From: Candidatus Methylomirabilota bacterium
GTDB lineage: Bacteria; Methylomirabilota; Methylomirabilia; Methylomirabilales; CSP1-5
Direction of reading: 5' to 3'
DNA: 16,854 bases
NCBI GenBank assembly: GCA_023249165.1
Contig: JAHFDE010000033.1
Span: 1-16,854 of the forward strand
In this document: positions 7,579 to 14,632 of the stretch, in pieces
How positions within the stretch are numbered: position 1 is the stretch's first letter
How the letters are laid out: each line of letters opens with the position of its first letter
The notes under the pieces: generated by a model
Database searches by the model: none
Seen by the model: only the letters and a program-made list of their open reading frames with translations
What the model was told of the DNA's origin: nothing
Translations under genes and position numbers: made by a program

Positions 7579-8280
7579 TCACGCAAGCGAAATATCGTGT
7601 GAGTTATTGAATTTCCGATGGATCTCGGCCTCCATCTGCCTCACCACCTCCTCCGGGCCGAGCAGCGTGGTATCGATGAGGATGGCGTTCGGTGCCGGTT
7701 TGAGCGGTGAGGCCACCCGCTCCGTGTCCCGCCGATCTCGTTTGGCTACCTCCTCCAGGGTCGTCTCGATCGTCCCGAGCTCCTGGGAGGATTCCCGAAA
7801 GCGGCGACGGCCTCGCTCGTCCAGGGAAGCGGTGAGGTAGAATTTCATGGCGGCATCGGGGAAGACCACCGTTCCGATGTCGCGGCCATCCATCACGACC
7901 CCGCCCTGAGCCCCCAGCTCCCGCTGCTTCTCCACTAGCTTCTCTCGAACACTGGCATGGACGGACAGGACAGAGGCAGCAGCCTGCATCTTGGGTGAGC
8001 GGAGCACATCGGTGATGTCCTCCCCATCGACCAGGACCACAAACCCCTCAGCGGTCGGTCGAAGTTCCAGCGTGGTCTGGGACAGGAGATTCACGAGGAC
8101 CACCGGGTCCGAGAGATCGCTTCCCTGCTTGAGCGCCTTCCAGGCCAGCGCCCGGTACATCGCCCCGCTCTCGATGTGGCAATAGCCGAGTCGCCGAGCC
8201 AGAAGCCGCGCCGCCGTAGTCTTCCCGGCGGCCACCGGTCCGTCGATGGCGATGACGAGGTCGGGCGGCAGCCGGCTCAT
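7579..8280 (-). CDS. cmk: cytidylate kinase
   Basis: 233 residues, normal length. The P-loop is GPVAAGK20TT; the more usual form is GPAGAGKS/T, so this one is slightly changed but complete. The CMP-binding parts SGAMYRALAWKAL (about 38-50) and DGRDIGTVVFPDA (131-142), and the late KRDRRDTERVASPL lid/substrate region, are typical. It phosphorylates CMP/dCMP to the diphosphates in the cytoplasm. The frame is open 75 bases further upstream inside aroA. I chose the ATG at 8280 because it overlaps the aroA stop as ATGA and gives the family's N-terminus. The overlap implies translational coupling to aroA. Confidence 0.94.
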   Translation of the reverse strand: MSRLPPDLVIAIDGPVAAGKTTAARLLARRLGYCHIESGAMYRALAWKALKQGSDLSDPVVLVNLLSQTTLELRPTAEGFVVLVDGEDITDVLRSPKMQAAASVLSVHASVREKLVEKQRELGAQGGVVMDGRDIGTVVFPDAAMKFYLTASLDERGRRRFRESSQELGTIETTLEEVAKRDRRDTERVASPLKPAPNAILIDTTLLGPEEVVRQMEAEIHRKFNNSHDISLA

Positions 8281-9590
8281 CCCCGCCGCTCCAAGGCGTT
8301 GGGAACTAGACGCTCCAACGTCTCCACAAAACCGGGAAAGGACGTGCGGATACATGCTGTGTCCAGCACTGTCGTCTCCCCATCAGCCTGAAGCCCCGCC
8401 ACGATCAGTGCCATGGCCACCCGGTGATCCCCGTGGCCTTCGCACCGAGCCCCCTGAAGACCGCGCCCCCCATGGATGATGAGCCCATCCGGGAGCTCTT
8501 CCGTACGAACCCCCATGCGACTCAGCTCGCCCGCAATAGTCCGGATGCGATCGGACTCCTTGACCCTGAGCTCGGCGGCGTCCCGGATGACCGTCTTTCC
8601 CTCGGCGCAGGCGGCGGCCACCGCCAGGACCGGGATCTCATCAATCAGGCGGGGAATCAAGTCTCCCCCGATGCTGACCCCCTTCAGGCGGCTCGCGCGG
8701 ACCTTGAGATGGGCGCGCGGCTCTCCGGTCTTTTCGTCCACCGGAAAGACCTGCACCTTCCCCCCCATCGCCTGGAGAACGTCCAAGAGACCTGTGCGGG
8801 TGGGATTCACTCCAACCCCTTCGATGGTGAGGTCGGAGTCGGGAAGGATCAGGCCGGCCACGAGGAAGAAGGCGGCCGACGAGAAATCTCCCGGAACCGA
8901 AATAGGGGTGGCGTGAAGGGTCCCTGCGGGGATGAGCGTCACCTCCCGCTCTCTCGGCTCCACCCGCTGCCCGTAGGCCGTGAGCATGCGCTCGGTATGA
9001 TCCCGCGAGGCGGCCGGCTCGATGACGGTCGTCGGTCCCTCGGCAAAGAGGCCGGCCAGGAGGATTGCGGATTTCACCTGGGCCGACGGGACCGGGGAGC
9101 GATACGTCACCCCGCGAAGGCTCCCCCCCCGGACCGCCAAGGGGGGGAGCGTATCGTGAGCCCGACCCCAGATCTCCGCACCCATTTGTGTGAGGGGACG
9201 GATGATCCGATCCATGGGCCGGCGCCTCAGCGATGCGTCCCCAGTCAGGACGGAGAGGAAAGGCTGCCCCGCCAGCACGCCTGCCAGGAGGCGGATCGTG
9301 GTGCCGGAATTGCCACAGTCCAGGGTGTCCGCCGCCTCTCGGAGTCCATGGAGTCCCTTTCCATAGATCCGGAGAGTATCTCCCTCCCATCCCTCAGTTT
9401 CCACTCCCAGGGCCCGGAACACGCCCAGGGTGCGCTGGCAGTCCTCCGACCTGAGACACCCCGAGACCTCGGTGACCCCTTCTGCCAAGGCACCCAGGAT
9501 GATGGCACGGTGGGAGATCGACTTATCACCCGGGACCGTCATCGGCCCGTGAGGTCCGCGGGTCCCTCCCCTAACTCGAATCTGTTCCAT
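8277..9590 (-). CDS. aroA: 3-phosphoshikimate 1-carboxyvinyltransferase (EPSP synthase)
   Basis: 437 residues. Shikimate-3-phosphate and PEP binding motifs are seen in order: PGDK23SISHR28, GNSGTTIR (93-100), RRRPM (122-126), SAQVKSA (169-175), catalytic D317 in IDEIPVLAVAA, LRVKESDR (341-348), and GDHRVAMA (387-394). The enzyme makes EPSP in the shikimate pathway. GNSGTT with glycine at the glyphosate-contact position and the DASLRRRPM stretch resemble the Bacillus-like sequences. The alanine seen there in glyphosate-tolerant CP4-type enzymes is absent. The start overlaps the miaA end by 20 bp and the stop overlaps cmk, so the three are translated as a chain. Confidence 0.95.
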   Translation of the reverse strand: MEQIRVRGGTRGPHGPMTVPGDKSISHRAIILGALAEGVTEVSGCLRSEDCQRTLGVFRALGVETEGWEGDTLRIYGKGLHGLREAADTLDCGNSGTTIRLLAGVLAGQPFLSVLTGDASLRRRPMDRIIRPLTQMGAEIWGRAHDTLPPLAVRGGSLRGVTYRSPVPSAQVKSAILLAGLFAEGPTTVIEPAASRDHTERMLTAYGQRVEPREREVTLIPAGTLHATPISVPGDFSSAAFFLVAGLILPDSDLTIEGVGVNPTRTGLLDVLQAMGGKVQVFPVDEKTGEPRAHLKVRASRLKGVSIGGDLIPRLIDEIPVLAVAAACAEGKTVIRDAAELRVKESDRIRTIAGELSRMGVRTEELPDGLIIHGGRGLQGARCEGHGDHRVAMALIVAGLQADGETTVLDTACIRTSFPGFVETLERLVPNALERRG

Positions 9591-10590
9591 GCCGCTCTCG
9601 CCGCCGCTGGATGTGCTCGATCAAGAGTGCTGTGATCCTGTCCGGCTCGCTGTCCGTCGGGTCGAACCATGTGATCTCGTTTTCGCTCCGGAACCACGTC
9701 ATCTGACGCTTGGCGTAATGACGCGTCTCCTGTTGTGTCCGCCTCACTGCTTCCTCCCAGCCCTGTTGACCGAGAAGATAGGCAACAATGTGGCGGTAGT
9801 TGTGACTGCGAAGCGGCTTGAGGTGTGGAGGATGGCCCGCCTTCAAGAGCCGATCGACCTCCTCCACCAGGCCCGAGGCACCCATCCGATCCACGCGATC
9901 GTTGATCCGGCGGTACAGTACCGTTCGCTCCCGTCGGAGCCCGACGAGGAGGGTGGAAGGTCGCATCAGCCCCTGGCGGTGGGCCTTCCAGAGTTCCGAA
10001 ACGCGCCTGCCGGTGATCTCGATGATCTCCAGGGCTCGAATGAGGCGGAAGGCATCCTTCGGATGAACTTTCGCCGCGATGGCCGGATCGAGACGCGTGA
10101 GGCGGGCGTGCAACAGGGCCGGCCCGCCCCTCTTTATCTCCTGTGTGAGACGCGTTCGGATGCCTGTGACCCCCCCCGGGCCATTGAAGATCTCTCCGCA
10201 CAGCGCCCGGAGATAGAGCCCCGAGCCGCCCACCACAAGAGGCATTCGGCCCCGGGCATGGATCTCTTTCAGCACCTGACGGGCCAAGAGGGCATAGTCG
10301 ATGGCCGTAAAGGGGTCCCAAGGATCCACCACATCGATAAGGTGGTGGGGGATTTCTTTCTGGGCTTCCGGCATCGGCTTGGCGGTCCCGATGTCCAGAT
10401 AACGGTAGACCTGCATGGAATCGAGGGCCACAATCTCCCCTCCCATCGCTTTCGCCAGTTCCACAGCGATAGCCGTCTTCCCGACCGCCGTCGGACCGAC
10501 CAGGGCGATAAAGGGAGGAGACGGCTCCGGGGATGCCGTTTCAGGCGTGGCCACCTGGAGAGCCGGGATATCATCTCCGGGAAGCATCAT
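9571..10590 (-). CDS. miaA: tRNA dimethylallyltransferase
   Basis: 339 residues from the ATG at 10590. The P-loop is GPTAVGK38T39, followed by DSMQVYR (57-63), DIGTAKP, PHHLIDVVDP (81-90) and GGSGLYLRAL (121-130), all classical for MiaA. It adds the dimethylallyl group to A37 of tRNAs reading UNN codons. The frame continues upstream to a GTG at 10677, but that would overlap the previous gene by 76 bp. The ATG pair at 10590/10587 starts 11 bp after the previous stop and is preferred, although its SD (GGTGA) is weak. The first 25 residues are a Pro-rich extension before the core. The 3' end overlaps aroA by 20 bp. Confidence 0.92.
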   Translation of the reverse strand: MMLPGDDIPALQVATPETASPEPSPPFIALVGPTAVGKTAIAVELAKAMGGEIVALDSMQVYRYLDIGTAKPMPEAQKEIPHHLIDVVDPWDPFTAIDYALLARQVLKEIHARGRMPLVVGGSGLYLRALCGEIFNGPGGVTGIRTRLTQEIKRGGPALLHARLTRLDPAIAAKVHPKDAFRLIRALEIIEITGRRVSELWKAHRQGLMRPSTLLVGLRRERTVLYRRINDRVDRMGASGLVEEVDRLLKAGHPPHLKPLRSHNYRHIVAYLLGQQGWEEAVRRTQQETRHYAKRQMTWFRSENEITWFDPTDSEPDRITALLIEHIQRRRERHGTDSS

Positions 10591-10601
10591 CCGGTCACCC
10601 G

Positions 10602-10949
10602 CTACAGCGATCTTGACTCGTTGATCTCGAATGTCAGGGGGATCGTGTACCCCCAGAGGCCGATCGACTGTTGCCACCTGACTCTAGCTGAAACCCTACC
10701 GGGCCCCGCCTGCACGACGACCTCGCGCTCGGAGAGTGGCAGTTGCAACTCCCGGGCCTTTGCCAGGATCCGTTGTTCTCCTTCCTCCACGCGCTGGGGG
10801 CCGAGGCTGACGTCTTGGACCACCAGGCGGACCGTGTCGGCAAGCGCCAGATAATCTGCATACGCGGAGAGTGCCTGGATGCCTAGGGTGGCCGCGAGAG
10901 CCAGGAGGAGCAGGAGGAGCAGGCCGCCGATCTTGACTCTCCCCTTCAT
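10602..10949 (-). CDS. small single-pass membrane protein, DUF4845-like
   Basis: 115 residues: a short basic start (MKGRVK), a very Leu-rich membrane segment at about 8-28, then a soluble region rich in beta/alpha alternation. That region includes DTVRLVVQDV, an acidic helix and a C-terminal GLWGYTIPLTFEI. The overall plan (anchor, short extracytoplasmic domain ending in an 'IPL.FE' strand) resembles DUF4845 proteins, judged by eye only. The frame is open upstream to 11141, but the ATG at 10949 lies downstream of a likely promoter (-10 at 11027-11032) and gives a sensible membrane-anchor start; no SD is obvious. It is the first gene of the miaA-aroA-cmk-rpsA train. Function unknown. Confidence 0.6.
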   Translation of the reverse strand: MKGRVKIGGLLLLLLLALAATLGIQALSAYADYLALADTVRLVVQDVSLGPQRVEEGEQRILAKARELQLPLSEREVVVQAGPGRVSARVRWQQSIGLWGYTIPLTFEINESRSL

Positions 10950-11026
10950 CGGATGACTGGAGGGGTGCGTGAAGTCAACCGGGGGCCGGCCCGGTTCTTT
11001 CCCGTCGGTTCTGAGGAGCCGAATGA

Positions 11027-11056
11027 CTTCTACCATGGCGAAAAAATGGATGTCAA
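11027..11056 (-). promoter_or_regulatory. sigma70-type promoter of the miaA-rpsA gene train
   Basis: On the minus strand, TTGACA (11056-11051) is followed after 18 bp by TAGAAG (11032-11027, 4 of 6 to TATAAT). It lies between the ilvC terminator and the small membrane protein gene, leaving a leader of about 70 bases. No other -35/-10 pair as good is seen in the gap. Confidence 0.5.
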
Positions 11057-11090
11057 GCCAGCCTCTTGTGAGATCGGTCAAGGGCACGAC

Positions 11091-11122
11091 AAACGAAAAT
11101 GCCTCCGGACGTCCGGAGGCAT
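11091..11122 (-). terminator. intrinsic terminator after ilvC (perfect 24-bp palindrome)
   Basis: The 12-bp half ATGCCTCCGGAC (11099-11110) is followed directly by its exact complement up to 11122, so the transcript folds into a GC-rich stem with a tight GGAC/GUCC apex. On the minus strand it is followed by TTTTCGTTTG (11098-11089). It begins 35 bp past the ilvC stop. There is no T-tract on the plus-strand side, so it acts leftward only. Confidence 0.8.
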
Positions 11123-11156
11123 AGGGCGACCAAGAGGACACACCAGGCGCGAGGGA

Positions 11157-12158
11157 TTACCGTGGCCCTCCTTTGATCCAGCTCATCATGGCGCGTAGCT
11201 CTTTCCCTACGACCTCAATCGGATGCTCGGCATCCTTCTTCCGGAGCGCCAGAAAACTAGGCCGGCCCGCTTGATTCTCCAGCATCCATTCCCGGGCGAA
11301 GGTCCCATCCTGGACCTCCTTCAGGATCTTCTTCATCTCGGCCCGCACCGCGTCGTTGATGATGCGGGGGCCTCGGGTGTAATCCCCATACTCGGCCGTG
11401 TCGCTGATCGAGTACCGCATATAGGCCAGGCCGCCTTGGTACATGAGATCCACAATGAGCTTCACCTCGTGGAGACATTCAAAGTAGGCGACCTCCGGTT
11501 GGTACCCTGCCTCGATCAGCGTCTCATACCCGGCTTTGATCAGAGTCGACAGACCGCCGCACAGCACGGTCTGTTCCCCGAACAGGTCGGTCTCGGTCTC
11601 TTCCCGAAAAGTGGTCTCGAGTACCCCGGCCCGGGTGCATCCGATACCCTTCGCATAGGCCAGGGCCGTCTCCTTCGCCTTCCCCGATCGGTCCTGATGG
11701 ATGGCCACAAGGGCCGGGACCCCCGACCCCTCCGTATAGATCTGGCGCATGACGTGACCCGGGGCCTTTGGAGCCACCATGGAGACATCCACGTCCTTGG
11801 GGGGCAAGACCTGGTGGAAATGGATGTTGAAGCCGTGGGCAAACATCAACGTCTTTCCGGGGGTGAGTCCCTGCTGGATCGACTCCGCATAGACCTGCCG
11901 CTGGTGCTGGTCGGGGATGAGGATCATCACCATGTGGCCTGCCGAGGCCGCCTCGTCCACCGGCATGACCTTGAGCCCATCCGCCTTCGCCTTCTCCCAC
12001 GATTTCGAGCCCCGGTAGAGCCCCACCACCACATCGAAGCCGGCATCTTTCAAATTCAGGGCATGGGCGTGCCCCTGGCTCCCATACCCAATGATGGCAA
12101 TGGTCTTCCCCTTCAAGAGGGAGAGATCCGCATCCTTATCGTAATAGAGCTTGCCCAT
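11157..12158 (-). CDS. ilvC: ketol-acid reductoisomerase (class I, short form)
   Basis: 333 residues, the class I length. The Rossmann motif is G24YGSQG29. R49, S51 and S53 in LYRGSKSW form the phosphate-binding loop that indicates NADPH preference. H108, D191/E195 (ETDLFGEQ) and E227/E231 are the catalytic and Mg-binding residues, and S252 contacts the substrate. The enzyme isomerises and reduces acetolactate or acetohydroxybutyrate in Val/Leu/Ile synthesis. The ATG has an AGGAG SD at about 7 bases. It follows ilvN by 20 bp and is the last gene of the ilv operon before a strong terminator. Confidence 0.97.
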   Translation of the reverse strand: MGKLYYDKDADLSLLKGKTIAIIGYGSQGHAHALNLKDAGFDVVVGLYRGSKSWEKAKADGLKVMPVDEAASAGHMVMILIPDQHQRQVYAESIQQGLTPGKTLMFAHGFNIHFHQVLPPKDVDVSMVAPKAPGHVMRQIYTEGSGVPALVAIHQDRSGKAKETALAYAKGIGCTRAGVLETTFREETETDLFGEQTVLCGGLSTLIKAGYETLIEAGYQPEVAYFECLHEVKLIVDLMYQGGLAYMRYSISDTAEYGDYTRGPRIINDAVRAEMKKILKEVQDGTFAREWMLENQAGRPSFLALRKKDAEHPIEVVGKELRAMMSWIKGGPR

Positions 12159-12178
12159 CTGTGTCTCCTCGCGTTTCG

Positions 12179-12757
12179 CTACGTGGCAACCGCTGGGGAC
12201 TTCTTTGCACCCTCCTCGCCGTCCCCGCCCGCGACCCGCTCCAGCTTGGTGGACGGAGTCTTGCTCGCCCTGCCGATGGCGATCAGGCCGGTCCGGACCA
12301 GCTCCTTGATCCCGAAGGGGCGCAGGAGCTCGAGCAAGGCGTGGATCTTGTCCTCGTCTCCCGTCGCCTCCAGGGTGTAGGTTCGGTGGGTGAGGTCGAC
12401 GACCTTGGCCCTGAAGATGTCGGCAATCCGAAGGATCTCGGCCCGGTTGGGCGGATCGGCGTTCACTCGGACGAGGATCATTTCCCGCTCGATAAACTCC
12501 TCCTCCGTCAGATCGACGACCTTGATGACTTCGATCAACCGATTGAGCTGCTTGACCACCTGCTCCATCACCCAGTCATCCCCGTGGACCACGAGGGTGA
12601 TCCGGGACACCGAGGCATCCATCGTCTCCCCGACGGAGACACTATCGATGTTATACCCCTTGGCGGCGATCAAGCCGGCGATCCTCGCCAAGACGCCCAC
12701 CTGGTTCTCCACCAGGAGGGTCAGGATGTGCCGCCGCGGGGGGATCTGCCCTTTCAT
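12179..12757 (-). CDS. ilvN: acetolactate synthase small (regulatory) subunit
   Basis: 192 residues. An ACT domain at about 10-83 begins LTLLVENQVGVLARIAGLI, with N18 and G21 at the effector-binding turn. The second conserved domain is at about 90-164 (REMILVRVNADPPNRAEILRI). It activates the large subunit and gives valine feedback. Residues 166-192 form a low-complexity, charged tail beyond the usual end of the family (about 160-170 residues). The frame is open further upstream within ilvB, but ATG 12757 gives the normal N-terminus and has an AGGAGG just before it. It starts 7 bp after the ilvB stop, so the pair is coupled. Confidence 0.94.
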   Translation of the reverse strand: MKGQIPPRRHILTLLVENQVGVLARIAGLIAAKGYNIDSVSVGETMDASVSRITLVVHGDDWVMEQVVKQLNRLIEVIKVVDLTEEEFIEREMILVRVNADPPNRAEILRIADIFRAKVVDLTHRTYTLEATGDEDKIHALLELLRPFGIKELVRTGLIAIGRASKTPSTKLERVAGGDGEEGAKKSPAVAT

Positions 12758-12764
12758 GCCCTCC

Positions 12765-14492
12765 TCAGTGCCATGTCTGAGACGACTTGTCAGGGGTCGG
12801 AGCTGGAGCCCTGACGATGTCGGTGATGGCAGCCCCGGCCGGGATCGTCGGGAGGCAGTTTTCCTCCCGCTCCACCACCACATCGACCACGACAGGTCCC
12901 GGAGTATTGATGGCCTTCTCGATCCCCGCCTTCACCTCCTCCGGCCGCTCAATCCGGATCCCTACGGCGCCGTAGGCCTCCGCGAGTTTCACAAAGTCGG
13001 GCTGATGCACCGGGCCTGTGGGCAGGGGGTGGTGTGCGGAGACGCGCTGATGCCACTGCCGCACCATCCCCAGACATTTGTTGTTGATGACAAAGGTCTT
13101 GACCGGGAGTTTGTAGTCGACGAGCGTCGACAGCTCCGACAGGCTGACCTGGATGCCCCCGTCTCCATCGATATTCAGGACCAGACCGTTCGGGAAGGCC
13201 GCCTGGGCCCCCAAGGCGGCGGGAAAGCCGTATCCCATCGTCCCCAGGCCTCCCGAGGTGAGCCAGCGGCGCGGCTTGCGACCCCGGTAAAACTGGGCCG
13301 CCCACACCTGGTGCTGGCCAACGCCGGTGGCAATGATCGGATCGTACTCCTCGGTCAGGCGAAGGATCATATCGATGGCGTACTGGGGTTTGATTACCCC
13401 CTGCTGTTGCTCGTACCGGAGGGGGTGTTGTTTCTTCCACACCTCGATCTGTCCGTACCATTCGTCGAAATCCCTCGCCCAGTTCCGCTTCACCTTGCGG
13501 AGCTCTTTGTTGAGCTCGCGGAGGACACACCGCACATCACCGACGATAGGGACGTCAACCTTGACGTGCTTCTGAATCGACGTCGGGTCGATGTCCACAT
13601 GGATGATCTTGCACTGCCTGCCGAAATCGCACGCCTTACCCGTGACCCGGTCATCGAAGCGGGATCCGATGGCAACGATCAGGTCGGCGTCAATCAAGCA
13701 CCGGTTCGCCCAGTAGAGTCCGTGCATCCCGAGCATGCCGAGCCAGAGCGGGTGGCTGGTGGGGAGGGCCCCCAGTCCCATGAGCGTCAGGGTGGTGGGG
13801 ATCTGGGTGATCTCGACGAGTTCGTGCAGCTCCTCGGATGCGTCCGCATGGATGATGCCTCCGCCTCCGTAAATGACCGGACGCCTGGCTTGGGCGATGA
13901 GCTCGGCCGCCCTCTTGATCTGCCCGGGGTGGCCAGTCATCTGGGGGTTGTACCCTCGGATCGCAACCGATTTCGGGTGCCCTGTGTACGCGACACAGCC
14001 TGTCATGACGGCCTGGGGCAGATCGACGAGGACCGGGCCCGGCCGCCCAGAGCGTGCAATGAAATACGCCTCCTTGATGATCCGCGGGATCTCCTCGGTC
14101 GTAAAGGCCATGAAGCAATGCTTGGTGCAGCCCCGGGCGGTTCCCACCGTATCCACCTCTTGCGCGGCATCCCATCCCATGACGGCGGGAAGCTGCCCCG
14201 TCAGGACCACAATGGCCATGGAGTCCACAAGGGCATCGGTGAGCGCGGTCACACAATTCGTGACCCCGGAACCCGAGCTGACCATGACCGTCCCCGTCCT
14301 CCCCGTGGCCTTGTAATACCCCTCGGCGGCATGGGTAGCCACCTGCTCGTGGCGGCAGAGAATGTACTTGATCGGGTGGTCGCTGGCGGGATCAGTCCCG
14401 TGGAGAATGACCCCCCCCGGGTGCCCAAAGATCGTTGTGACCCCCTCCTCGACGAGGGATTTCAGCAGGATCTCAGCTCCGGTGATCTTCAA
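12765..14492 (-). CDS. ilvB: acetolactate synthase large (catalytic) subunit
   Basis: 575 residues, normal length. Catalytic E49 lies in CRHEQ, and the ThDP/Mg motif runs from GDG (443-445) to NN (470-471). The FAD/active-site region SRFDDRVTG (277-285), GTMGYGFPAALGA (417-429) and MVRQW480 are present. It condenses pyruvate with pyruvate or 2-ketobutyrate. Some usually constant positions differ: SSGSG replaces the TSGPG motif, GWDAAQE replaces GTDAFQE, and the early PGG segment continues VILHGTDP. The frame has a stop codon at 14520-14522 and no ATG after it. The TTG at 14492 is therefore the start; AGGAG is only 2 bases away, which suggests modest translation. ilvN and ilvC follow directly, which supports a biosynthetic role. 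Confidence 0.92.
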   Translation of the reverse strand: MKITGAEILLKSLVEEGVTTIFGHPGGVILHGTDPASDHPIKYILCRHEQVATHAAEGYYKATGRTGTVMVSSGSGVTNCVTALTDALVDSMAIVVLTGQLPAVMGWDAAQEVDTVGTARGCTKHCFMAFTTEEIPRIIKEAYFIARSGRPGPVLVDLPQAVMTGCVAYTGHPKSVAIRGYNPQMTGHPGQIKRAAELIAQARRPVIYGGGGIIHADASEELHELVEITQIPTTLTLMGLGALPTSHPLWLGMLGMHGLYWANRCLIDADLIVAIGSRFDDRVTGKACDFGRQCKIIHVDIDPTSIQKHVKVDVPIVGDVRCVLRELNKELRKVKRNWARDFDEWYGQIEVWKKQHPLRYEQQQGVIKPQYAIDMILRLTEEYDPIIATGVGQHQVWAAQFYRGRKPRRWLTSGGLGTMGYGFPAALGAQAAFPNGLVLNIDGDGGIQVSLSELSTLVDYKLPVKTFVINNKCLGMVRQWHQRVSAHHPLPTGPVHQPDFVKLAEAYGAVGIRIERPEEVKAGIEKAINTPGPVVVDVVVEREENCLPTIPAGAAITDIVRAPAPTPDKSSQTWH

Positions 14493-14632
14493 GGCTCCTG
14501 CTCCCGCGCCAGTCCGTCTTCAGGTGATACGTGAAGGGCGTGCCCCGTCCCGGACCCCTCTGGGCAGAGCACACCTCCGAGACCCAGGAGGCTCCTCGCC
14601 TGTCCGCGTCATGTGCCGCCCGCCCCCGGAGG
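14493..14632 (-). other. 140-bp gap between the ThDP enzyme gene and ilvB
   Basis: GC-rich spacer. On the minus strand it can form a small hairpin (CCTCC 14574-14578 with GGAGG 14587-14591, 8-base loop) but has no T-tract, so no terminator is seen. No T-box GGTGGNACC-type sequence and no run of Ile, Leu or Val codons is present. I see no promoter of quality, so read-through from the upstream gene into ilvB is the simplest reading. Confidence 0.4.

Noticed and set aside
10591..10677. Longer MiaA starting at the GTG at 10677
   Set aside because: It would overlap the preceding gene by 76 bp and add 29 residues unlike the family. The ATG pair at 10590/10587 fits the gene spacing better.
12390..14534. 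Very long open frame on the plus strand (about 714 codons) opposite ilvB and ilvN
   Set aside because: It is the antisense shadow of strongly recognised genes. The peptide is rich in Arg, Pro, His and Asp without domains, as expected from the complement of GC-rich codons. Similar plus-strand frames at 4394-5566, 8424-9635, 9589-10854 and 11223-12380 are rejected for the same reason.
14520..14612. 30-codon frame on the minus strand just before ilvB, a possible attenuation leader peptide
   Set aside because: It has no run of Ile, Val or Leu codons, no clear SD, and no terminator/antiterminator structure with a T-tract between it and ilvB.
14493..14632. T-box or other riboswitch before ilvB
   Set aside because: No T-box core sequence, no specifier-loop architecture and no terminator could be found in the 140-bp gap.
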